From: an uncultured Pseudomonadota bacterium
GTDB taxonomy: Bacteria > Pseudomonadota > Gammaproteobacteria > Burkholderiales > JALYOK01
Reading direction: 5' to 3'
Assembly (NCBI GenBank): GCA_902826775.1
Contig: CADEHE010000002.1
Location: forward strand, 470,943 to 534,942
DNA: 64,000 bases
Under the pieces are notes generated by a model. That model did not search any database. It saw only the letters and a program-made list of their open reading frames with translations, and was not told where the DNA came from. Below are positions 35,402 to 42,940 of the stretch, piece after piece (position 1 is the stretch's first letter; every line of letters begins with the position of its first letter). Made by a program: the position numbers and the translations under genes.

Positions 35402-35719
35402 ATGACGCAAGCACAATGGGTCGACGTGTCGGCGGTCGACGATCTGCCGGCCGATGACGTAATCGGCATCGAGATCCCAGGACACGACATCGCGATCTAT
35501 TCAGTCGGCGATCGGGTGTATGCGACCGAAAATATCTGCACGCACGGCCAAGCGCGGCTGAGCGACGGCTTCCTTGAAGGCTGCGAGATCGAATGCCCGC
35601 TACATCAAGGCAAATTCGATGTGCGCGACGGGAAACCACTGTGCGAACCAGTCACGGAACCGCTTCGCAGTTATACGGTTAAGATTGAAGGCGGGCGAGT
35701 GCTGGTTCGAATCGCTTGA
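35402..35719 (+). CDS. Rieske-type [2Fe-2S] ferredoxin of the oxygenase
   Basis: The 105-residue protein has a Rieske site with CTHGQARLSDG and CPLHQGKFDVRDG, as in the NahAb/BphF-type ferredoxins that pass electrons to ring-hydroxylating oxygenases. It begins seven bases after the beta-subunit stop. It should take electrons from a reductase that is not encoded next to it. The gene runs into a small broken gene immediately downstream. Confidence 0.9.
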   Translation: MTQAQWVDVSAVDDLPADDVIGIEIPGHDIAIYSVGDRVYATENICTHGQARLSDGFLEGCEIECPLHQGKFDVRDGKPLCEPVTEPLRSYTVKIEGGRVLVRIA

Positions 35720-35735
35720 TCCTGCGGAGACCTCC

Positions 35736-36071
35736 ATAACAACGCTCCTGCAAGAAATGCAACGCTGCGGGTCGATCGAGGCTTGCATCGACCTTGCACT
35801 CACCGACGCCTACGGTTGCGAAGAACAGGCGAGCGCTTGGCTAGCATGTATCGAAGAAATGTGCTCGCGCTTTGATCGCGTGAATGTCCTGGGCCAGTAA
35901 GTTACGCTCGAAGGCTTCGACCTCAGCAGTCAGGCGACCGTGGTAGCGATTTGCCGGGTGGGAAAACGCAAAGCGCGTATCGCACTGGAATCGTTGGAAT
36001 TCCCGCTACTTGCGCCAGCCGAAAAGCGCTGGCTTAAGGCGTGGCAGCGATTTTCTCAAGGCAGCGGTTAA
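35736..36071 (+). pseudogene. broken small gene: start codon ATA and an internal TAA
   Basis: One frame of 112 codons carries plausible protein sequence on both sides of a TAA at 35898-35900: MQRCGSIEACIDLAL...WLACIEEMCSRFDRVNVLGQ before it, and VTLEGFDLSSQATVVAICRVGKRKARIALESLEFPLLAPAE after it, up to TAA at 36069-36071. I recognise the shape of small betaproteobacterial proteins of unknown function (some annotated as calcium-binding), in which these two halves form one polypeptide. The codon after the good ribosome site (cggag) is ATA, not ATG. Two disabling changes suggest a real pseudogene rather than a read error. Confidence 0.6.
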
Positions 36072-36075
36072 ATTG

Positions 36076-36492
36076 CTACTGCGGCGTCGCACGCTGCCAT
36101 AGCTTCAGCGGACGACGAGACGCAACGTGAACAAAGTCCTGATCGGTGCTCAGCAATGTAAGAGTATGCCGAATGCAAAGCTGGGCCAGCAAGGCGTCGA
36201 TTGTGCCGATCTGCACACCGGCGCGACGGCATTGATTGCGAAGTTCCGCAGCAGCAAAGTGGTCCTCGCGATCCGGGCTGAGCAGTGGCAGCGCGCTGAA
36301 ACGCTCGATAATCTCCTTGCGCGCTTTAGGGCCCGCAAATCCTTGCAGTAGTTCTTGGAGAATCAACCCCGTTGTGACGACAGTTTCGCCGCCTTCCAAC
36401 GCTTGCCGCAACACCGCAACCTCCGCCGATGCGGCGACGTGATCGCGTCGCAGAGCGAGTGACCAAACGCTGGTATCGACAAACAGCGTCAC
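36076..36492 (-). CDS. PIN-domain toxin (VapC-like)
   Basis: The 138-residue protein has the PIN-domain acidic residues in order: FVDTSVWSLAL (Asp5), LQELLQGF (Glu), GTIDALLAQL (Asp) and LLSTDQDF (Asp). Such proteins are Mg2+-dependent endoribonucleases that cut tRNA or other RNA when the antitoxin is lost. The start overlaps the antitoxin gene stop by four bases, so the pair is coupled. It ends close to the small pseudogene on the other strand. Confidence 0.85.
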   Translation of the reverse strand: MTLFVDTSVWSLALRRDHVAASAEVAVLRQALEGGETVVTTGLILQELLQGFAGPKARKEIIERFSALPLLSPDREDHFAAAELRNQCRRAGVQIGTIDALLAQLCIRHTLTLLSTDQDFVHVASRRPLKLWQRATPQ

Positions 36493-36689
36493 GAACGCGA
36501 TCGCTCAGCCTTGTAGTCGAAGGACTTATCCCATTCAAGCTTGCCCATGAGATCGAGCAGACGCTTCTGTTTGCGCCGGGCAATGAACTCCTCAAGCGCG
36601 CGAGTAACGGCTGCCTTTTTCGTGCGTTCGCCGCTCACCTGCAGGGCGCGTTCGATGAGATCAGGATCAATAGAAAGGTTGGTTGCCAT
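36489..36689 (-). CDS. VapB-like antitoxin (DUF2191/ribbon-helix-helix type)
   Basis: The 66-residue product starts MATNLSIDPDLIERALQVSGERTKKAAVTRALEEFI in part, matching antitoxins that pair with PIN toxins (short beta strand, DPDLIERAL helix, R-T-K-K-A-AV turn). The acidic C-terminal tail would neutralise the toxin. GGAG eight bases before ATG 36689 decides this start over the longer frame to 36719. Autoregulation of the promoter upstream is expected for the family. Confidence 0.82.
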   Translation of the reverse strand: MATNLSIDPDLIERALQVSGERTKKAAVTRALEEFIARRKQKRLLDLMGKLEWDKSFDYKAERSRS

Positions 36690-36857
36690 GTGTTTCTCCT
36701 TACACATAAGTCTACACAAATCTAGCCGTCCTGAGCAACAACCAACAAGCGCCGTAGACTGATAGAATCTGCGCCGTTAGAGCGGCTTCGACTACGACCC
36801 GCTCGTGGGCTACTTCCTGGATCGGATGCCAACCGGTCACATCCAAAATCTTAACCC

Positions 36858-37778
36858 ATGTCCTTGCTCCTGCTCCTCGAACAATCCCTCAACGGCTTGC
36901 AATTTGGCCTGATGCTGTTCCTGCTCGCGGCCGGCTTGACACTGGTGTTCGGCATCATGGATATGATCAACCTTGCGCACGGCTCGCTCTACATGATCGG
37001 CGCGTTTCTTGCCGCAACCTTGGTGCCGGTAACTGGCTCGTTCTGGCTTGGGGTGGGTTGCGCGCTGATCGCAACGGCGCTGATCGGAGCGCTGCTCGAA
37101 TTCACGCTGCTGCGCCAACTATACCGGCGCGATCATTTGAGTCAGGTGCTCGCCACCTTCGCGCTGATCTTGATCAGCAACGAGGCGGTGCGCATGATCT
37201 GGGGTCCGCAACCGGTTGCGCTCGACGCACCGGCCGCGTTGTCGGGCGCGGTGGAAATCGTCCCGGGTTTGCAGTACTCGGCTTTTCGCCTAAGCATCAT
37301 CGCTGTCGGTTTCGCCGTTGCGCTGCTGCTTTACCTGCTCATTGCCAAGACGCGTATCGGCATGTGGGTGCGTGCCGGAGCATCCAATCGGGAAATGGCG
37401 CTGGCGATGGGCGTCAACGTCAACGCAGTGTTCACTTTCGTCTTTGCGCTAGGCGCGGCGCTGTGCGCGCTCGCCGGCGCCATGCTTGGACCGCTTTTCG
37501 CCGTGCAAGTCGGCATGGGCGAGAACATTCTTATTCTGGCGTTTGTCGTCACCGTCATCGGCGGCATCGGCTCGATCCGTGGCGCCTTCGCCGGTGCGCT
37601 ATTGGTGGGCGCAGTAGACACTTTCGGCCGTGCTTTCTTGCCGATGTTGATGAATAAGCTGCTACCGTCCGCCATCGCTGCCGACGCCGGTGCGACTCTG
37701 GCTGCTATCGCGATTTACGTTCTGATGGCGGGGGTTTTGTTCTGGAAGCCGCAAGGCTTGTTCCCGGCGCGGGCGTAA
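36858..37778 (+). CDS. livH: branched-chain amino acid ABC transporter permease (LivH)
   Basis: The 306-residue protein has about eight membrane segments and LivH features: LEQSLNGLQFGLMLFLLAAGLTLVFGIMDMINLAHGSLYMIGAF at the start, and the late VVTVIGGIGSIRGAFAGALLVG. It forms half of the membrane channel with LivM. The 79-bp segment before it (36780-36857) contains a short coding-like stretch without a start and ends in a weak ribosome site. The operon livH-M-G-F has no receptor gene inside it. Confidence 0.93.
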   Translation: MSLLLLLEQSLNGLQFGLMLFLLAAGLTLVFGIMDMINLAHGSLYMIGAFLAATLVPVTGSFWLGVGCALIATALIGALLEFTLLRQLYRRDHLSQVLATFALILISNEAVRMIWGPQPVALDAPAALSGAVEIVPGLQYSAFRLSIIAVGFAVALLLYLLIAKTRIGMWVRAGASNREMALAMGVNVNAVFTFVFALGAALCALAGAMLGPLFAVQVGMGENILILAFVVTVIGGIGSIRGAFAGALLVGAVDTFGRAFLPMLMNKLLPSAIAADAGATLAAIAIYVLMAGVLFWKPQGLFPARA

Positions 37779-37790
37779 CGGCGAGCCACG

Positions 37791-38723
37791 ATGCAACCGC
37801 GCACTGCCATTCTTCTGCTCGTTCTGCTGGCGGCGCTGCCGCCTGTGGCAGCGGTTTTCGATCAGAGTTTTTATATCAGCGTGGCGAGCCGTATTCTCAT
37901 CTTTGCGCTTGCCGCCACCAGCCTGAATCTGGTGCTCGGCTACGGCGGCATGCTGAGTTTCGGTCATGCGGCTTTCTTCGGGACCGGCGCATACACGGTC
38001 GCTATCCTCGCGCAGCACGGCGTGCACAGCGCATGGCTCGCATGGCCCTTGGCGATGCTGGTGAGCGCACTGATCGCCTGGCCGGTCGGCGCCATTTCGC
38101 TGCGCACGCGCGGCGTCTATTTCATCATGATCACGCTCGCCTTTGCGCAGATGATCTACTACGTGTTCGTATCGCTCAAAACCTATGGCGGCGACGACGG
38201 ATTGACATTGGCGGAGCGATCCAGCATCGGCCTAGGCGTCGATGTGAAGGGCGATGCGCATTTTTACTACGCATGCCTTGCCGTGCTGGCGCTAGCTATT
38301 GTGCTGTTGGCGCGTTTGCGGCGTTCACCCTTCGGTCACGCGCTCGAGGCAGTCAAGCTAAATGAAACACGGGCCGAGGCGATCGGCTTTCCGGTCTATC
38401 GCATTAAATTGGTTTGCTTCATATTGGCCGCCGCGTTTGCGGGGCTGGCCGGTGCGTTGATCGCCAATCAGAACAACTTCGTTAGCCCCGGGCTGATGCA
38501 TTGGACGCAATCGGGCATGCTTATGGTCATGATCATCGTCGGCGGCTTGGGCCATCTTTTCGGCGGCCTCATCGGCGCGGCATTCTTGCTGCTGCTGGAA
38601 GAAATACTCTCGGCCCACACCGAACACTGGCAACTCGCCCTCGGTGTGATCTTGCTCGGCATTGTCTTGTTCGCACCGCACGGTTTGGCCCGTTCGGCAC
38701 GCCGCAGCGCTACGCCCGCATGA
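37791..38723 (+). CDS. livM: branched-chain amino acid ABC transporter permease (LivM)
   Basis: The 310-residue protein has the LivM pattern: YGGMLSFGHAAFFGTGAYTVAIL, LRTRGVYFIMITLAFAQMIYYV and the cytoplasmic loop GHALEAVKLNETRAEAIGF that contacts the ATPase. It starts 12 bases after livH. The stop overlaps the ATG of the LivG gene (ATGA). Ligand is set by the receptor, so this permease does not tell us whether amino acids, amides or aromatics are carried. Confidence 0.93.
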   Translation: MQPRTAILLLVLLAALPPVAAVFDQSFYISVASRILIFALAATSLNLVLGYGGMLSFGHAAFFGTGAYTVAILAQHGVHSAWLAWPLAMLVSALIAWPVGAISLRTRGVYFIMITLAFAQMIYYVFVSLKTYGGDDGLTLAERSSIGLGVDVKGDAHFYYACLAVLALAIVLLARLRRSPFGHALEAVKLNETRAEAIGFPVYRIKLVCFILAAAFAGLAGALIANQNNFVSPGLMHWTQSGMLMVMIIVGGLGHLFGGLIGAAFLLLLEEILSAHTEHWQLALGVILLGIVLFAPHGLARSARRSATPA

Positions 38724-39505
38724 ACCAGGCTTCAGCGTCGAGCGCATCGGTCGTGCGCGGTGCGACGCTGCGAGTGCGTGGGCTGCACAAGCGCTTCGGC
38801 GGGATCGCGGCCGTCGACGGTGTCGACCTGGAGATCGAGGCCGGCGAGTTGCACGCGCTTATCGGCCCCAATGGCGCGGGCAAGAGCACCTTGGTCAATT
38901 TGCTGGCTGGCGCGATAGCCGCTGACGGCGGCGCGATCTTGCTCGACGGTACAGAGATCGGCCCGTTGCCGATGCACCAGCGCGTCGCGCGCGGGCTGAC
39001 GCGCTCGTATCAGATCACGAGTATCTTCGGCGCCTTGTCGGTCGCGGACAACGTCGCGCTCGCGCTGCAAGCGCGCAGCGGCGCCACGTTCAGCATGTGG
39101 CGCCCGCGCGGGGGTGCGCTGCGCGGCGAAGTCGATGAAGTGCTGGCGCGCGTCGAGCTATCCGAGTTGGCGGAGCGCGTTGCCTCGCGTCTGGCGCACG
39201 GCGAGCAGCGCAAGTTGGAACTGGCGCTGGCGCTCGCCACCGGCGCGCACATTTTCTTGCTCGATGAACCCCTGGCCGGCATGGGCGAACAGGAAGGTCA
39301 GGCGATGATCGAGCTCATTGCGCGTTTGAAGGGTGCCGCGACCGTGCTGCTGATCGAGCACGACATGGACGCCGTCTTTCGGCTCGCCGACCGTATCTCC
39401 GTTCTAGTCGCGGGCAAAGTCATTGCGACCGGCACCGGCGCGGCGATCCGCGCGAACGCGCAGGTGCAAGCGGCTTACCTGGGCGACGAGGCGCAAGGCG
39501 AATGA
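38720..39505 (+). CDS. livG: branched-chain amino acid ABC transporter ATPase (LivG)
   Basis: The 261-residue ATPase has Walker A GPNGAGKST, the signature LAHGEQRKLELA (a Liv-type variation of LSGGQ) and Walker B IFLLDEPLAGMG, then VLLIEHDMDAVF. The C-terminal YLGDEA is the usual LivG end. The start is the ATG overlapping the livM stop at 38720; the reading frame continues upstream inside livM but that stretch is not LivG-like. Confidence 0.93.
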   Translation: MNQASASSASVVRGATLRVRGLHKRFGGIAAVDGVDLEIEAGELHALIGPNGAGKSTLVNLLAGAIAADGGAILLDGTEIGPLPMHQRVARGLTRSYQITSIFGALSVADNVALALQARSGATFSMWRPRGGALRGEVDEVLARVELSELAERVASRLAHGEQRKLELALALATGAHIFLLDEPLAGMGEQEGQAMIELIARLKGAATVLLIEHDMDAVFRLADRISVLVAGKVIATGTGAAIRANAQVQAAYLGDEAQGE

Positions 39506-40224
39506 GCGCGCTGCTGGAACTCGACGCGATCGACGCGCACTACGGGGTCAGCCAAGTTCTGTTTGGCTTGTCGCTGACCATCAATGCCGGCGAAATTGTG
39601 ACGCTCATGGGACGCAACGGCATGGGCAAGACCACGACTGTGCGCGCCATTACCGGCCTGACACCGCCGATGCGCGGGCGCATCATTTTTCATGGACAAC
39701 GCATCGAGACACGCACGCCCGACGCGATCGCGCGCGCGGGCATTGCACTGGTGCCAGAGGGCCGGCAGATCTTTCCCAACCTGAGCGTGCGCGAAAACTT
39801 GGTCGCCTTTGCCGCCAACCGCCGCGCGGCGAGCGTTGCGTGGAGTTTCGATCGTGTGCTGGCGCTATTCCCTCGTTTGAGCGAACGGCTGGGCAATCTT
39901 GGCGCGCAGCTCTCAGGCGGCGAACAGCAAATGCTCGCCATCGGGCGCGCGCTGATGACCAACCCGCAGCTGCTGATCATCGACGAGGCAACTGAAGGCT
40001 TGGCGCCGATGGTGCGCGAGGAAATCTGGCGCTGTTTGGGGGAACTCCGAGTGAGCGGTTTGGCTCTATTGGTGATCGACAAGCACGTACATCGGCTGGC
40101 CAAGCTAGCGCAGCGCCACTACATACTCGAGGGCGGCAAGATCGCATGGAGCGGTTCCAGCGCTCAGTTGGCCGCCGACACCGACGTGCGGCAGCACTAC
40201 TTGGGAGTCTCACAGCGTAGCTAG
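39502..40224 (+). CDS. livF: branched-chain amino acid ABC transporter ATPase (LivF)
   Basis: The 240-residue ATPase has Walker A GRNGMGKTT, signature LSGGEQQMLAIGRAL, Walker B LLIIDEATEGLAP and the H-loop region LLVIDKHVHRL. The sequence NACQTVLFGLSL-type start (YGVSQVLFGLSL) is typical of LivF. It overlaps livG by four bases. It is the last gene of the operon; the stop is followed by a 49-bp gap before the carbonic anhydrase gene. Confidence 0.93.
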   Translation: MSALLELDAIDAHYGVSQVLFGLSLTINAGEIVTLMGRNGMGKTTTVRAITGLTPPMRGRIIFHGQRIETRTPDAIARAGIALVPEGRQIFPNLSVRENLVAFAANRRAASVAWSFDRVLALFPRLSERLGNLGAQLSGGEQQMLAIGRALMTNPQLLIIDEATEGLAPMVREEIWRCLGELRVSGLALLVIDKHVHRLAKLAQRHYILEGGKIAWSGSSAQLAADTDVRQHYLGVSQRS

Positions 40225-40273
40225 CCGGAAATATGTCACACTCGCTGTCAAATTGCCTGCCCGTATTCCTGCG

Positions 40274-40933
40274 ATGAACGAAAAGCTAAGACATCTGTTC
40301 GATAACAACCGCCGTTGGGTCAGTCAGATCAACCAAGGCGATCCGACCTTCTTCGAGAAACTCTCGCACCAGCAAGCCCCGGAATACTTGTGGATCGGCT
40401 GCTCCGACAGCCGCGTGCCGGCGAACCAAATCGTCGGACTGTTGCCGGGCGAAGTGTTCGTGCACCGTAACGTCGCCAATGTGGTGGTGCATACCGATCT
40501 GAATTGTCTATCCGTGCTGCAGTACGGCATCGACGTGCTGCACGTCAAGCACATTATCGTGTGCGGGCACTACGGTTGCGGTGGCGTGCGGGCCGCGCTG
40601 TCAAACATGAAACTTGGGTTGATCGATAACTGGCTGCGGCACGTGCAGGACGTACAGCATAAGCACAACGCTTTGTTACCCCTGGATGAGGAACAAATCG
40701 CTTGGGACCGGCTGTGCGAACTCAATGTGTTGGAACAAGTACGCAATATCGCGCGCACAACTATCGTGCAGCATGCCTGGCAGCGGGCGCAGCCGCTGGC
40801 CATTCACGGCGTCATTTACGGCGTGCATGACGGCGTGCTGCGCGATCTCAACTACTGTGTGACCAGCGCGGAAGAAGCCGACTTGCAATATGACGATGCG
40901 GTGCGGCGTCTAACCGACGTAGCGGCAAAGTAG
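40274..40933 (+). CDS. can: beta-class carbonic anhydrase
   Basis: The 219-residue protein has the beta-carbonic anhydrase zinc ligands: WIGCSDSRVP (Cys, Asp and Arg of the dyad) and CGHYGCGGVRAAL (His and Cys). It interconverts CO2 and bicarbonate in the cytoplasm. The Can-type length and N-terminus (HLFDNNRRWVSQINQGDPTFF) fit. ATG at 40274 is chosen; the open frame extends to TTG 40253. The esterase gene follows after 12 bases. Confidence 0.93.
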   Translation: MNEKLRHLFDNNRRWVSQINQGDPTFFEKLSHQQAPEYLWIGCSDSRVPANQIVGLLPGEVFVHRNVANVVVHTDLNCLSVLQYGIDVLHVKHIIVCGHYGCGGVRAALSNMKLGLIDNWLRHVQDVQHKHNALLPLDEEQIAWDRLCELNVLEQVRNIARTTIVQHAWQRAQPLAIHGVIYGVHDGVLRDLNYCVTSAEEADLQYDDAVRRLTDVAAK

Positions 40934-40945
40934 AGGTTGGGCTGT

Positions 40946-41548
40946 ATGCGCCGCGCCGCGCTGTGGCTGTTCGCCTTCCTACTCTGCGCGTGCAGCGCAA
41001 AGCCGCCCGCGTTGCCGCGGCTGGGTGCGAGCGAGGCCATCCTCGCCTTCGGCGACAGTTTGACTTACGGTACCGGCGCAAGCGAAGAACAGAGCTACCC
41101 GGCCGTGTTGCAACAGCTGATCCAGCGCAGCGTGGTGCGCGCGGGTGTGCCTGGTGAAACGACAGCGCAAGGCCTGACGCGACTGCCGGCAGCGCTGGAG
41201 GAGCATGCCCCGAAACTCGTGCTGCTCTGCCTGGGCGGCAACGATATGCTGCAGAAAGTTGCCCCTGCGACTATCCGCAGCAACCTACGCGCGATGATCG
41301 AATTGATCCGTCAGCGCAAAGCAAACGTGATTCTCATCGGCGTGCCTGAGCCGAAGCTGTTTTCAGATCCACCGAAGTTTTACGGCGAACTCGCACGCGA
41401 GTTTGGCATACCCTACGAAGGCGAAATATTCGACGAAGTGCTGCACGGACAAGGGCTGAAGTCCGATGCATTTCATCCCAACGCTGCGGGCTATAAGCGC
41501 GTTGCCGAAGTGCTTGCCGAGTTGTTGCGCAAGAGCGGCGCGATCTGA
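40946..41548 (+). CDS. GDSL-type arylesterase (TesA-like), lipoprotein-like signal
   Basis: The 200-residue protein has an N-terminal hydrophobic segment with a possible lipobox (FAFLLCAC) and the SGNH-hydrolase blocks: AFGDSLTYGTGA (Ser), GVPGETTAQGL (Gly), LCLGGNDML (Asn) and DAFHPNAAGY (Asp and His). It resembles TesA, which hydrolyses thioesters and aryl esters. An ATG at 40946 is preferred over TTG at 40937; 'gagg' lies upstream. It is probably periplasmic or anchored in the outer membrane. Confidence 0.88.
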   Translation: MRRAALWLFAFLLCACSAKPPALPRLGASEAILAFGDSLTYGTGASEEQSYPAVLQQLIQRSVVRAGVPGETTAQGLTRLPAALEEHAPKLVLLCLGGNDMLQKVAPATIRSNLRAMIELIRQRKANVILIGVPEPKLFSDPPKFYGELAREFGIPYEGEIFDEVLHGQGLKSDAFHPNAAGYKRVAEVLAELLRKSGAI

Positions 41549-41611
41549 CACACTACGGTCAGGATAACCTCAAGAATAAGCGTTGGCGGCAGTCCACCAA
41601 ATATACAGGCG

Positions 41612-42322
41612 CTAGCTGCCCTGTTTTACGTTCCGCACCACACGCCATAGACCGAAGGCGCCGAACCCAAGCAGGACCAGGGCCGACGGTTCGGGGATCG
41701 GAGCCACACCAGCCACGGCTTCGATATTGTCCACGCCAAGCACGGCGGCAATCGGCGGACCGCGAAAATCCTCCGCAGGGCTGTGAATGATGCGCAAAGC
41801 CGTGACGCCCGAGAGCAAGGTATTGACGTCGCCGAGCAAGGAAATCAACGCGGCCGGGCCGACATCGAATGTGGCACTGGTCCATCCGCTGCCCACCGGC
41901 AGCAAAACTGCGTCGGTGATGGCTTGGTTCGCCGGTGGCGCGCCTTGCGGATCTTCCAGGTACAGGCGAATCGCCAGCTCCGTCGTGCCGAGATTGATCA
42001 AATTCATCGAGATGTTGCTGATTCCGGCGGCCGTGTAGTCGCCGGCCCACTGCGCAAGATTCAACACCGCCAAGCGATTGCCGGCGCCCTGGCCGCCCAC
42101 TGCAGTCAATTGCAGGAAGTTATCGCCTGCGCCCAGCGGGCCACCATCAGCAATATTCGCAGGCGGCACCGGGTGAACCGCACCGAGAGCAACGCCCACG
42201 ACCCAATTCTGCGTGGTGCCGTCCTCAAACGTATCGGTTTGGCCGATTGCGAGCGCGGCGGCGAATGGCGCATACATTGCGCACAGCAATGCAACTACGA
42301 GAGAACAGCTCGGGCGTCGCAT
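41612..42322 (-). CDS. PEP-CTERM protein of unknown function
   Basis: The 236-residue protein has a signal peptide (LVVALLCAMYAPFAAALA), a beta-rich body (FEDGTTQNWVVG, then ADGGPLGAGDNFLQL), and a C-terminal PEP-CTERM region: PIPEPSALVLLGFGAFGLWRVVRN followed by a basic tail. The body resembles small extracellular carbohydrate-binding-like domains in PEP-CTERM proteins, but no function is known. It should be exported and processed by an exosortase that is not in the window. The preceding plus-strand esterase gene is convergent. Confidence 0.88.
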   Translation of the reverse strand: MRRPSCSLVVALLCAMYAPFAAALAIGQTDTFEDGTTQNWVVGVALGAVHPVPPANIADGGPLGAGDNFLQLTAVGGQGAGNRLAVLNLAQWAGDYTAAGISNISMNLINLGTTELAIRLYLEDPQGAPPANQAITDAVLLPVGSGWTSATFDVGPAALISLLGDVNTLLSGVTALRIIHSPAEDFRGPPIAAVLGVDNIEAVAGVAPIPEPSALVLLGFGAFGLWRVVRNVKQGS

Positions 42323-42425
42323 GACTCCTCCTTGCTTGTTTGTGTGAGCGCGATCGACAGACTACACCTCTCCAATTCTACTGCCAAGGAGGCGCCAAAA
42401 ATCCGTCGGGACCGGCCAACTCTTG

Positions 42426-42926
42426 CTACAAAAGCCGTGCTTGGCCGCTGTGCTGCGATTCCAGCGCCAGCAACGCCTGCTTACGGTGTAGGCCACCGGC
42501 ATAACCGGTAAGGTCGCCGTTCGCACCGATGACGCGGTGGCACGGCACGATGATGGAGATCGGATTGCGGCCATTCGCGGCGCCGACTGCGCGCGAAGCT
42601 TTCGGCTCGCCGATACGCGCGGCGATTTCCCCATAGCTGCGCGTGGCGCCGAACGGAATTTCCGTCAACGCGCGCCAAACCTTACGCTGAAACGGCGTGC
42701 CGTCCGGCGCGATCTCGATCTCAAAGTGTCTGCGCTTCCCGCCAAAATATTCGTCCAGTTGCTTGCGCGCAGCAGCGATAAATTTAGCCTTGCCGTTGCG
42801 CTGCCAGTCCGGATCGACTTCTGGGTAGTACTTCTCGCCGACGAAATGCGCCCCGCTCAGACCAACTTCATTCGCCACCAGCAATATGGCGCCAATGGGC
42901 GAGTCGTAGCAATCGTAGTAGTCCAT
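42426..42926 (-). CDS. ogt: methylated-DNA--protein-cysteine methyltransferase (Ogt)
   Basis: The 166-residue protein has the MGMT active site PCHRVIGANG and the helix-turn-helix FQRKVWRALTEIPFGATRSYGEIA, with the ribonuclease-like N-terminal domain YYDCYDSPIGAILLVANE. It removes methyl from O6-methylguanine by transferring it to its own Cys. The ATG at 42926 lies 14 bases downstream of the AlkA stop with AAGGTGA before it. It is the last gene of an alkylation-repair pair. Confidence 0.93.
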   Translation of the reverse strand: MDYYDCYDSPIGAILLVANEVGLSGAHFVGEKYYPEVDPDWQRNGKAKFIAAARKQLDEYFGGKRRHFEIEIAPDGTPFQRKVWRALTEIPFGATRSYGEIAARIGEPKASRAVGAANGRNPISIIVPCHRVIGANGDLTGYAGGLHRKQALLALESQHSGQARLL

Positions 42927-42940
42927 ATTGATTTCACCTT

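Noticed and set aside
36780..36857. Short coding-like stretch (FDYDPLVGYFLDRMPTGH) before livH
   Set aside because: It has no start codon, follows an in-frame stop, and is too short to assign; kept only as a possible remnant.
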